Shown: one piece after another, positions 29,202 through 37,730 of the stretch
Numbering within the stretch: position 1 is the first letter of the stretch
Layout of the letters: each line of letters begins with the position of its first letter
Origin: Planctomycetaceae bacterium
GTDB taxonomy: Bacteria; Planctomycetota; Planctomycetia; Pirellulales; Pirellulaceae
DNA: 56,562 nt
Direction: 5' to 3'
Assembly (NCBI GenBank): GCA_024642205.1
Contig: JAHEBQ010000041.1
Location: 1-56,562 of the forward strand
Translations under genes and position numbers: made by a program
The notes under the pieces: model-generated
The model's input: the letters and a program-made list of their open reading frames with translations, nothing else
Told to the model about the DNA's origin: nothing
Databases searched by the model: none

Positions 29202-30626
29202 TTACCTGGCGACTTGGCGATCTTCATTCAGTAGTTTTCCGCCGGTACTGTAATGTCGAAAAATCGCCACCGGCTGGCCCGCTGCATCTGATTCGACTGT
29301 CACCGAGAGAAACCCACCGACCACATTCAAATACTGATGCATCGGTGACCGCTTGTCATTCGACCAGCCACTGGCATGTTTGTCCGATGTCGGACCGCAG
29401 GAAAATTCGCGGACCCCGGAAATGGGATCAACTGAGACATATTGCCAGTGCCGATCGCCGCAGCAAATGAACATGTTTTTCTGTTTGCCAATAAACGCGC
29501 GCAACTGCTGGCCTTCATGCGCAAACGCCTTGTTCGCGTGATTATCACCCTTGTTGTCGCGATCGGGACCAACCAGAGGCGTCGGGCTGATAAGCACCTT
29601 GAATGTCGCGTCGGATGCTTCGACCGTTTTGAAGAACCATTGTTTCTGTTCATCGCCCCAGATCGTCTTGTCCGGCCCATCGGGTACGTTGTTGGGGCTT
29701 CGAAAGTCGCGGCCTTCGACCAACCAGATCTGCAGGTCTTTTCCCCACCGGATCGTCCGGTAAGTTTTTTCGTCGAGAGGGAATTGCTCGCGGAAGATCG
29801 CCAGTCCCTGTTCCCACGTCAAATCGCCGTACGTTTGACCGGGCCAGGCATCGTTTTTGAGCGTATCGTGATCGTCCTTGATGAAATAACTTCCCGTGAC
29901 ATTCTGAAAATCACGCTCAAATGGCAGACCATACATCCGGTTCCACTTGAATCGAGCGACTGCGACGTTTGTGGCAATGGGTCCCGGTTTGTCGTAATAC
30001 TCGATGTCACCGGTGTGTACGAAAAAATCGGGATCGAGTTTATGCATCAACGGATAGATTTTATGTCCGTTGGCAGGGTCATCGCGACGCGGATAATCCT
30101 GACCGGTAACAACCGTAAAGGACACTTTGCTTGACCGATCCGCGGGTGGAGGGGTTCGAAAACTACCGTTGATGGTTGGTCCAGGGACTGCATCGGCGCT
30201 TCGACTTTGAACCTCAAGCTGATAGGACGCTCCGGGATCCAACCCGGCCAGCTTGAACTGGCGAATAAAGTCGTGGTCCGGATCAACGACGACCCATTCC
30301 GTTTGCGATTTTCGGGCGGATGAATCCTTGTTCCAGTAGGTTAGCCTCACGCTTCCATTGATTCCCGGTAACGCGCCTGCCATATCGGCAAGCGTCTTCC
30401 CTTCCGGAATCAACGAGTTTCCATCCGGTTTTTTGGTGTCAGGCCACTCGCTGCCGGGCAAGTTAAGTTCCGCGTTGGCCGTTAATCGCGTCCAGACAAT
30501 CGCACTGGTCTGCGTCATTTCGCCGATTTTGATCCCATTTCCCTGAAAGACCCGACCATCATTTGTTTGTGCCTGGGCGAAAGCAACAAGTGATCCCAGG
30601 GCAAATAGAGCTAATACGAATCGCAT
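29202..30626 (-). CDS. PhoD-like alkaline phosphatase / phosphodiesterase
   Basis: 474 residues with a cleavable signal (MRFVLALFALGSLVAFAQA). An N-terminal beta domain (about 25-165; QTSAIVWTRL) is followed by the PhoD metallophosphatase domain: HTGDIEYYD, IKDDHDTLKND and CCGDRHWQY, which supply the Asp and His ligands. PhoD enzymes are periplasmic and cleave phosphate mono- or diesters with calcium and iron. The neighbours (47 bases to a sulfatase, 90 bases to the HEAT-DUF1080 gene) suggest that it treats the same glycan or its phosphodiester substituents. GAAGGA precedes the start. Confidence 0.9.
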   Translation of the reverse strand: MRFVLALFALGSLVAFAQAQTNDGRVFQGNGIKIGEMTQTSAIVWTRLTANAELNLPGSEWPDTKKPDGNSLIPEGKTLADMAGALPGINGSVRLTYWNKDSSARKSQTEWVVVDPDHDFIRQFKLAGLDPGASYQLEVQSRSADAVPGPTINGSFRTPPPADRSSKVSFTVVTGQDYPRRDDPANGHKIYPLMHKLDPDFFVHTGDIEYYDKPGPIATNVAVARFKWNRMYGLPFERDFQNVTGSYFIKDDHDTLKNDAWPGQTYGDLTWEQGLAIFREQFPLDEKTYRTIRWGKDLQIWLVEGRDFRSPNNVPDGPDKTIWGDEQKQWFFKTVEASDATFKVLISPTPLVGPDRDNKGDNHANKAFAHEGQQLRAFIGKQKNMFICCGDRHWQYVSVDPISGVREFSCGPTSDKHASGWSNDKRSPMHQYLNVVGGFLSVTVESDAAGQPVAIFRHYSTGGKLLNEDRQVAR

Positions 30627-30716
30627 CGGGCTGGTCCTTCGTTTAATAGGCTTGGAATTGGGCTGTATGATTTACGTCAAGGCGCTTATTAGAACTTGCA
30701 AACGGCGATGCTGCAC

Positions 30717-33131
30717 CTACCGCAATTCCTTGATGCGAAGATTGCGGTAGCGCGCTTCCATGGTCAAGTTTCCGTGAACCTGCAACGCAATTATTCCCGT
30801 TTGGGATATGCCCGGATCTGGCTCAGTGTAATCCACCGTCTTGATCTCGTTGAGCCAGATTTGGATGTGTTTGCCTTCACAAAGAATTCGATAGTCGTTC
30901 CACTGGCCCATGCGAACCGGTTTTTCCCGCTCATCGGCTGAAGGACCGGCAAGCATTTTTCGCCGTCGCGACTCGTCGTACAAACAACCCCACCAACCCT
31001 CTCCGAGATCGGCCTGGTATCCGCTGACCTCGTGGTCGCCGGGAATCTCCGCAGTGCGAAATTGAACCCCCGCATTGGTCTTGTCCCCGGTTAGTTTGAA
31101 TTGAAGACGTAATTCGAAATCGCTGTATTGTCTGATTGTTCGCAGAAACTCGTTTTGCTTAACTTTGTTGACGAGATCACCTCCGGCAATGGCTCCCTCC
31201 TCGACACGCCAGAAATTCAAATCGCCACCCTTCCAGCCGGCAAGCGTCCTACCATCGAAGAGCGGGACGAATCCGGCTTCCGGGTCTTCGCCGACGTCTT
31301 CCTTGATTCGTTGGATCACCGATTTTGCCCGGCCCGTTAATCCTTTTTCGTTTGCCAACGATTCAGCGATAAGCAACCCTTCGCGACAGCGATAACGACG
31401 AAGCACATCCAGGACAAGCAATCTTTCTTCATTGCGATCGGCCAAGGCCAAGGCATTGCGACAAACTTCCATTCGCTCGTCCATTGTCATGCTTAGCTGG
31501 CGTGCAATCCGGATGTATCCCCGCAATACCCGCGTTCGATATTTGCCTCCCGGAAGTGACCTGGCCAGCTCAAGAATATTCGGTGCCGCATCGGCCGTGA
31601 GCCATTCGCCCAGGACTCGCGTGGCCGCATCCTGCATGGCATCATCCTTACTTATTGCCGCCGAAACAACGGTTTGAAGCGCCACTGGTCCTCCGACAAA
31701 TGCCAGTTGTTCCAACAGGCTGATCTTCGATTTTTCCGGAGCAGTTTCCAGAGCCGCGGAAAGCGTTCGGGCACAGTCGTCCTGGGGCATGCGGAGGCAG
31801 GCGGATTTCAGTGCCAGTTGCACGTCGGGAAAAAGTTCATCATCGTTTTTTTCGATCATCAGCGCGACCAGTTGGTCTAGTTGATCGGCGGAAGCAACCT
31901 GCCCCAACGCGTAAACCGCGCGTTTACGAATTGGTTCATTCGAATTTTCTCGAAGCTGACCGAGCTGCTTGGTCGCCTTTTCAATTTTTCGTCCGGCCAC
32001 AATCTCGATTGCCGACAATATGGATTGAGTATTGTCCGAATTCAACATCTTGATCGCGGCATCGTCCATCTGGTCAACATCCATGCAAATCGCCGCTTCA
32101 ACGGCCGCCTCAACGAGGGGTTGCTCGGACGAACCAGCCGCCTGCAACAAGACGGGGATGCAAGTTCTGTCTCCCAGTTTGGAAATGGAATGGATGACAG
32201 CAACGCGAAGATCCAGCGGTCCGGTTGTCACCAGTGGTAAAATGGACGGCAAAACGCGTTGATCCCCCAGATCTGCCAACAAGGCCAACGTCAGGATTTG
32301 CCTTTCTGGCTTCAGCGACTTTAGCATCGACGCGAGTTCTATCGACAGGCTGGTTTCTCCACGGCGTCGACGGGCCGCATACAATGCCATTTCAAACGAA
32401 CCCTGATCGTCAGCAGTGAACATCTTCAACAGCTCGGCATCGCCATCTTCACCCTGGGTCAGAATCGCCTGATACGCTGCGGAAAGTTTGATTTTTTCTG
32501 GAACATCGGTTTTGATAATGGTCTGGCAAAGTGATCTCGCATATTTATTTTCACCCTGCTCGGTCAGCCGCTGGGCGCAAATCAAGGCGGCTTTTCCCAG
32601 TTCCAACTGCCGCTCGCCTGTGGCACCGGTTAGCGCCCGTTCCACCCAGGGGACCGCTTCGGTGGTACCGATTTGTCCAATGGCTCGTGCCGCAGCAATA
32701 CAAACCGCTTGATCCTCCGAGTCCAGGTATTTTGCCAATGTCATGATGGATTCGGAGCGTTGGCGCTTGCCAAGTGAGAGAATGACTCCCAGCAGGTTGT
32801 TCCCCTCAAGAGAACCGCAAGCCGATCGCAGGGCCTGATCGGCTGAGTCACCCGGAATATTCTCCAGCGCGCTTCTGGCGTGAGTGGATAGCTGATCATC
32901 CGATAACAGTGCCACCAGCGCCGGAACTGCCGCGGCATCCCCTGCGATCGCCAGTTGCTGACAGGCCTTTGCCTTTTCAACTTTCGGGCGATCGGATTCC
33001 AGGACCTGAATCAGTGACTGGCTGTCTCTTCCGGGCAACGGAAGCGTCTGTTGTGCAAACAAGATACCGTCACAAGGGACTGGCAAAAACAACGCAACGA
33101 CGACCGTGATCGTCAGGGCTCTCGCAGTCAT
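30717..33131 (-). CDS. HEAT-repeat protein with C-terminal DUF1080 (3-keto-glycoside hydrolase-type) domain
   Basis: 804 residues. A signal peptide (1-27) precedes about 580 residues of HEAT/PBS-lyase-type alpha-alpha repeats (for example LDSEDQAVCIAAARAIGQIG; LAQLRENSN...AVYALGQVA). The C-terminal domain (621-804) is DUF1080/PF06439: FVPLFDGRTLAGWKGG, FELRLQFKLTGDKTNAGVQFR, GQWNDYRILCEGKHIQIWLN and the closing YRNLRIKEL. Characterised DUF1080 proteins of Bacteroides hydrolyse or eliminate 3-keto-glycosides made by a partner oxidoreductase. Here the partner may be the Gfo/Idh/MocA protein just upstream. The HEAT part probably serves as a scaffold. Confidence 0.9.
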   Translation of the reverse strand: MTARALTITVVVALFLPVPCDGILFAQQTLPLPGRDSQSLIQVLESDRPKVEKAKACQQLAIAGDAAAVPALVALLSDDQLSTHARSALENIPGDSADQALRSACGSLEGNNLLGVILSLGKRQRSESIMTLAKYLDSEDQAVCIAAARAIGQIGTTEAVPWVERALTGATGERQLELGKAALICAQRLTEQGENKYARSLCQTIIKTDVPEKIKLSAAYQAILTQGEDGDAELLKMFTADDQGSFEMALYAARRRRGETSLSIELASMLKSLKPERQILTLALLADLGDQRVLPSILPLVTTGPLDLRVAVIHSISKLGDRTCIPVLLQAAGSSEQPLVEAAVEAAICMDVDQMDDAAIKMLNSDNTQSILSAIEIVAGRKIEKATKQLGQLRENSNEPIRKRAVYALGQVASADQLDQLVALMIEKNDDELFPDVQLALKSACLRMPQDDCARTLSAALETAPEKSKISLLEQLAFVGGPVALQTVVSAAISKDDAMQDAATRVLGEWLTADAAPNILELARSLPGGKYRTRVLRGYIRIARQLSMTMDERMEVCRNALALADRNEERLLVLDVLRRYRCREGLLIAESLANEKGLTGRAKSVIQRIKEDVGEDPEAGFVPLFDGRTLAGWKGGDLNFWRVEEGAIAGGDLVNKVKQNEFLRTIRQYSDFELRLQFKLTGDKTNAGVQFRTAEIPGDHEVSGYQADLGEGWWGCLYDESRRRKMLAGPSADEREKPVRMGQWNDYRILCEGKHIQIWLNEIKTVDYTEPDPGISQTGIIALQVHGNLTMEARYRNLRIKELR

Positions 33132-33190
33132 GATTTTCTGCTCAGAATATAAGAACGAGGTTTTGTGTCATCATAGCGAATCTTGAGCAA

Positions 33191-34471
33191 TCAAATGTTC
33201 CAGGGAGCGCGCATCGCGCGCGACCGCATCCGGTTGGCCTGGTCATCACCGACAAACTCTTCTTTCACCGGATCAAATGTCAGCTTGCGTCCAAGTCTCC
33301 AGGCGATTGCCGCGGCGTGGCAGGCGATATGGGATTTTCGCATCACGTCTTCATTGCAGGCCGTCCTGGCCCGTGTCTTGACGCAGTCCAGGAAGTTCCG
33401 CGTATGCGTTGACGGGGTCGTTCCGGCAATGGTTGGTTCCGGAAGCTCGGCCCGCAGCGAATCCAGTGAGACCATCATTCGTCCCGAGTCCCCTGTCTCC
33501 ACCCAGCCTTCGTCGCCTTCGAATCGCACCGGACACGTTCCCAGTCCCAACCAGCCATTTTTTCGAAGCCTCAACTTGATTCCGTTCTGGTATCGACATT
33601 CGATGACATTGTCGCCGGTCACGTCCAGCGGCTCGTATTCGACCGGAGTTGAACCGTCGGCGCCGGCTGCCTGCTGACAGAGATCAAGTGTATGGGCACC
33701 CCAATCCAGCAGTTTTGCTCCCGAGTCGAAGTCATGAAACCCGCGCCACTTACCATCCACATAGGCTTGATTGAACGGCCGCCAGGGCGCAGGACCAAGC
33801 CACATATCCCAGTCGACGACTTCTTGGGGGGGTTCCGGTTCCGCTGGCAACCAGTCATACCGGTCTTCCAGTTGGTAAATCGAAGCGTGCAACGTCTGCA
33901 ATTTGCCAAGTTTTCCGTTCTGAGCGAGTTTGATTGCGTGAATAAAATTCGAAATACTGCGTCGCTGGGTTCCGCATTGAAATACGCAACCCGTTCGTTT
34001 GACCGTTTCTGCAAGTCGCTGCGCCAGTTCTATCGAAATTGCACAAGGTTTTTCACTATAAACATCTTTGCCGGCTTCCGCGGCATACATCGACATCGGT
34101 GCATGCCAACGATCGCCCGTTGCAATCAGCACCGCATCAATATCGTCGCGCGCAAGCAGCTCGCGGAAGTCGCGATACATTTTGCAGGCTGTGTCTCCGT
34201 TTTGCTGGTCAGCAAGCTGCTTGACGGCCTGGCGTTGATCAGCTCTGACGTCGGCGATTGCCACAAACTGTACGTCGGGCTGGGGCAGCATCGTGTTGAG
34301 AACCTTGGTGCCCCGGTTGCGAATCCCGATCCCTCCCAGCACGATCCTGTCGCTGGGCGCGACGCCTCCCCGTCCTCCCAAAACATGAGCGGGCACGATC
34401 CAGGGCACCGCCATTGCTGCGACGGTCGCCTTTAGGACGGAACGCCGAGTTGTGCTGGATTTGTTTTTCAC
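33191..34471 (-). CDS. Gfo/Idh/MocA-family oxidoreductase with Tat signal
   Basis: 426 residues from a GTG at 34471, chosen because GAGGAAGG lies eight bases upstream and the Tat signal (TTRRSVLKATVAAMAVPWIVPAHVLG, split: R9-R10 and hydrophobic core to about 30) begins at once. The frame is open upstream but not needed. NAD(P) motif GGIGIRNRG (46-54), EKP motif (140-142) and D256-x-x-x-H260 in DWGAHTLDL, the usual catalytic region. Tat export fits a protein folded with its cofactor in the cytoplasm. Exported members include GH109-type glycosidases and sugar 3-dehydrogenases; which one this is cannot be decided. It lies 31 bases after a sulfatase and 59 bases before the DUF1080 gene. Confidence 0.92.
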   Translation of the reverse strand: MKNKSSTTRRSVLKATVAAMAVPWIVPAHVLGGRGGVAPSDRIVLGGIGIRNRGTKVLNTMLPQPDVQFVAIADVRADQRQAVKQLADQQNGDTACKMYRDFRELLARDDIDAVLIATGDRWHAPMSMYAAEAGKDVYSEKPCAISIELAQRLAETVKRTGCVFQCGTQRRSISNFIHAIKLAQNGKLGKLQTLHASIYQLEDRYDWLPAEPEPPQEVVDWDMWLGPAPWRPFNQAYVDGKWRGFHDFDSGAKLLDWGAHTLDLCQQAAGADGSTPVEYEPLDVTGDNVIECRYQNGIKLRLRKNGWLGLGTCPVRFEGDEGWVETGDSGRMMVSLDSLRAELPEPTIAGTTPSTHTRNFLDCVKTRARTACNEDVMRKSHIACHAAAIAWRLGRKLTFDPVKEEFVGDDQANRMRSRAMRAPWNI

Positions 34472-34502
34472 TGAACAACCTTCCTCGAGTCGGTTCCTGG
34501 GA

Positions 34503-36104
34503 TTACTTTCGCGGTGTCGTTTCCGCCGCTTGCTTGTCTGCCACCCTGCGGGCTTCGTCGTCGTAATTCGGGTTCCGCTGATTCGGGAGTCGCGCGCCGG
34601 TCGAATCAAACCAGGCCAACAGATCACCAATCAGTTCATCGCGCTTTTCCGACTCCGTAGCCGCAACGTTGCTGCGCTCACCGATATCGTCAGCCAGGTT
34701 GTACAGCTCGACGGCATTGCTGGACACCGCCGCTTCACGTCCACCATCCAACTGCCACTCTTCATGATACAGGTGAAGTTTCCAGTCTCCTTTCCGAATG
34801 ACACTTACGGGCCGTGTTCGAAAAACCGGATCACGACCCCGGGTAACGGCAGTGTTCAGGTAGCCGGGAAAATGCCAGAAAATCGCCTGGCGTTCGAGGT
34901 GGCCTTCCTGCTTGAACAGCGGCAACAGGTTCTCGCCGTCGAGCGTCTTTCCATCAGGAACCGGGACCCCGGCGGCAGCGAGAAACGTCGGAAATAAATC
35001 GACAAGGATGATTGGGACCGACGACTTGCTTCCCGCCTCGACAACACCCGGCCAGCGGACGACAAACGGTTCGCGGATGCCGCCTTCGTAATAGCATCCC
35101 TTGTTACCGCGCAGCGGCTCCTGCAGTGATCCCGGCGTTGCGCCATTGTCGGATGTGTAGATGACGAGTGTGTTTTTTTCGAGGTCAAGTTCCTTCAATT
35201 TGGCCAACAACAGGCCCACACTCGAGTCCAAGTCGTACGTGCAACCCAGGTAGGCCGTCGAGGGAAATTTTTCCCGGGAGTGTTTTTCCATCAACGACCT
35301 GGTGGTTGGCGTCAATTGAAGCGGTCCATGGATGGCGTGATGCGGAAGGTAGCAAAAGAACGGTCCATTTTTGTTCCGTTCGATAAATTCACAGGCTTTT
35401 CGTGTTAGCGTGAAAACACCCTTGGGGTCTTCCGGCGGTCCTTTTTTATTTCCGGTTGTGCCTTCCGGATGCTCTCCGTCTCCGAATGAATCGTAGGTCT
35501 CGTCGAATCCCTGCTGGGTGGGAAGCGCGCCCTGTTTGCCTGCGAGATGCCATTTTCCAAAATGCCCTGTGACATAACCGGCACCCTTGAGCGCCTCCGC
35601 CAGCGTGACCACATTGGGGGCCAAGCCGCTTCGGTTGGGAATGGGTATCAACCGCCGCAGCTTGGCCGGACCCCGCTCAGTGCTCCCAACAGCATAGACA
35701 TGATGGCGTGGAGTGTAGTTACCTGACAACAGGCATGCACGGCTGGGAGCACAGTTCCCGGCGGCTGAATACGCATCGGTAAAGACCATCCCTTCCGCCG
35801 CCAACCGGTCGATGTTCGGCGTCAGAAATATACCGTCGCTCTGATAGCCAACGTCTCTCCAACCTTGATCGTCGGCGAATATCAAAACGATGTTCGGCTG
35901 ATTGATCGAGGCGCGGTCCGACCCGGACATTGCGTTAGCGTGGCTCGCGCCCGCCAACAAGGCCCCAACAAAAGCCATTGCCAGCAATTGCTTTGGCAAG
36001 CGGATTGGGTGGTTATCGAATTGACGTCGCTGCGGCGAACCAGAAATGTCCAAAACCATGCTGGCCCCATGAAACCCGTGCGGCTGATCATTGACTTCTT
36101 TCAT
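34503..36104 (-). CDS. Sulfatase, active site CAPSR
   Basis: 533 residues if started at the ATG at 36104; ATG at 36059 would also keep the signal peptide (KQLLAMAFVGALLAGASHANA). The frame continues to 36224 but there overlaps the preceding gene. NIVLIFADDQ carries D78-D79. The formylglycine site is C118-A-P-S-R122 in GNCAPSRACLLSGNYTPRHHVYAVG. Further motifs: GHFGKWHLAG, YLPHHAIHGP, YTSDNGATPGSLQEPLRGNKGCYYEGGIREP. This is the arylsulfatase A-like architecture. The position-specific substrate cannot be deduced. It is 34 bases after the preceding sulfatase and 31 bases before the oxidoreductase, so it is co-transcribed. Confidence 0.92.
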   Translation of the reverse strand: MKEVNDQPHGFHGASMVLDISGSPQRRQFDNHPIRLPKQLLAMAFVGALLAGASHANAMSGSDRASINQPNIVLIFADDQGWRDVGYQSDGIFLTPNIDRLAAEGMVFTDAYSAAGNCAPSRACLLSGNYTPRHHVYAVGSTERGPAKLRRLIPIPNRSGLAPNVVTLAEALKGAGYVTGHFGKWHLAGKQGALPTQQGFDETYDSFGDGEHPEGTTGNKKGPPEDPKGVFTLTRKACEFIERNKNGPFFCYLPHHAIHGPLQLTPTTRSLMEKHSREKFPSTAYLGCTYDLDSSVGLLLAKLKELDLEKNTLVIYTSDNGATPGSLQEPLRGNKGCYYEGGIREPFVVRWPGVVEAGSKSSVPIILVDLFPTFLAAAGVPVPDGKTLDGENLLPLFKQEGHLERQAIFWHFPGYLNTAVTRGRDPVFRTRPVSVIRKGDWKLHLYHEEWQLDGGREAAVSSNAVELYNLADDIGERSNVAATESEKRDELIGDLLAWFDSTGARLPNQRNPNYDDEARRVADKQAAETTPRK

Positions 36105-36138
36105 ACCTTTTCCCGTTACTTTCGATCTTCCGACCGGA

Positions 36139-37548
36139 TTACCGCCTGACCCCCTGCCCTGCGCGTTTCCCGTCACCGAGATCTTCGCGTGCCAGTTCTG
36201 CCAACGCTTGAAGTTTACGCACAACGTCGGGATTCGCGTCGGCGACGTTCACCATTTCACCGACATCGGATTGGAGATCGAACAGGGACAGGCCGATCGG
36301 CCTGGACCCGCCCTTGCCATTCATACCACCCGTCCCAGGCTTCGCAGGATGCGAATAACTGTGCGGCAAGAGCAGTTTCCATTGACCGGTGCGTACGGCC
36401 TGAAGGTTTCTTCCGGCGTAATAATAGAAAACATCATGAGGAGATTGGGCATCCTTTTCTCCAACCATCAACGCTCGGATATCCTTGCCGTCTACGATTC
36501 GATCGGAAGGAACGTCAGCGCCTGCCAGTCCGGCCACGGTAGGAAGCAAGTCCATCGTGGCGGCGAACTGACGACAAGTCGTTCCCGCCGGGATCGTACC
36601 GGGCCAGCGCATCACGCAGGGCACGCGGAACCCACCTTCGAAGCTGGTTCCTTTCCCCTCGCGAAGTGGCCCTGCCGATCCGCCATGGTCACCATACAAC
36701 AACCATGGGCCATTGTCAGAAGTAAAAACCACGAGCGTATTCTCGTCGACGTTCGTTCGCTTCAGTGCATCGAGAATCTGGCCGACTCCCCAATCGAGTT
36801 CCGCTACGACATCCCCAAAAAGGCCACGTTGGGTCGTGCCCTTGAAACGGTCTGAAACGAACAGCGGGACATGAGGCTGGGCATGTGCCAGGTAAATGAA
36901 AAACGGCTGGTCCTTTTTCTCCTCGATGAACTTGACGGCGCCCTCAGTGTACCACGTCGTTAGATTTCGCTGAACTTCATCGTCAATCGCCGGATTGACA
37001 ACTTCGGTACCATTCATCAGCGGCAGGTCCGGAAAATGGTATCGCGGATCAGGATGATGCGGCCACATGTCGTTCGAATAAGGCAGCCCGAACCACTGAT
37101 CGAATCCCTGTCTGACTGGAAGAAACCCGGGTAGGTGGCCCAGATGCCATTTGCCGAACATCGCGGTCGCGTACCCCCTTTGCTTGACCACTTCCGCGAT
37201 CGTAATCTCATCAGGATCGAGGCCGGTTTTGGAGTTCGGTCCGAAATTTCCCGGAACCCCAACGCGAACCGGATAACAACCGGTCAGTAGCGCCGCGCGG
37301 GAAGGCGAACAAACGGATCGACCGACGTGAAAATCCGTGAACGTCCTTCCCTCTCGCGCCATGCGTTCCAGGTGAGGCGTTTCATATCCCTTGGCACCAA
37401 ACGGTCCGATATCAGCGTAACCCATGTCATCGCAAAAAATGATGACGACGTTGGGAGGGCGGTCGTTGGCATGCGCAAAACCAGTCAACAGCACAGTCAA
37501 CAGAAATCCAGCCACTGCGAGCACCAGTTTGGTTGTCGAGTGCTTCAT
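36139..37548 (-). CDS. Sulfatase, arylsulfatase A/GALNS-like, active site CSPSR
   Basis: 469 residues with a signal peptide (1-28). NVVIIFCDDMGYADIG provides D40-D41. The formylglycine block is canonical: C80-S-P-S-R84 in GRSVCSPSRAALLTGCYPVRVGVPG. Further motifs: AMFGKWHLGH, AHAQPHVPLFVSDRFKG, FTSDNGPWLLYGDHGGSAGPL and LREGKGTSFEGGFRVP (split across the same loop). These are typical of the arylsulfatase A / N-acetylgalactosamine-6-sulfatase group. It is the second gene in the minus-strand run and follows the 612-residue sulfatase after 182 bases. Confidence 0.93.
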   Translation of the reverse strand: MKHSTTKLVLAVAGFLLTVLLTGFAHANDRPPNVVIIFCDDMGYADIGPFGAKGYETPHLERMAREGRTFTDFHVGRSVCSPSRAALLTGCYPVRVGVPGNFGPNSKTGLDPDEITIAEVVKQRGYATAMFGKWHLGHLPGFLPVRQGFDQWFGLPYSNDMWPHHPDPRYHFPDLPLMNGTEVVNPAIDDEVQRNLTTWYTEGAVKFIEEKKDQPFFIYLAHAQPHVPLFVSDRFKGTTQRGLFGDVVAELDWGVGQILDALKRTNVDENTLVVFTSDNGPWLLYGDHGGSAGPLREGKGTSFEGGFRVPCVMRWPGTIPAGTTCRQFAATMDLLPTVAGLAGADVPSDRIVDGKDIRALMVGEKDAQSPHDVFYYYAGRNLQAVRTGQWKLLLPHSYSHPAKPGTGGMNGKGGSRPIGLSLFDLQSDVGEMVNVADANPDVVRKLQALAELAREDLGDGKRAGQGVRR

Positions 37549-37730
37549 CGGCGAAACTCATTTCGTTGGGCGCGTGTTTCTACTGTATTGGTCATGGTTC
37601 GCTTACGTCATTTGAGTTTGTCTGACTCTCATTGCAAGGACCAGTATCTCAATGTCACGGAGTCTCCAGCAACGGAACATGTCAACCGCGGCGAAATTCG
37701 CGACTCATTCATACTTGGAATAAACCATTC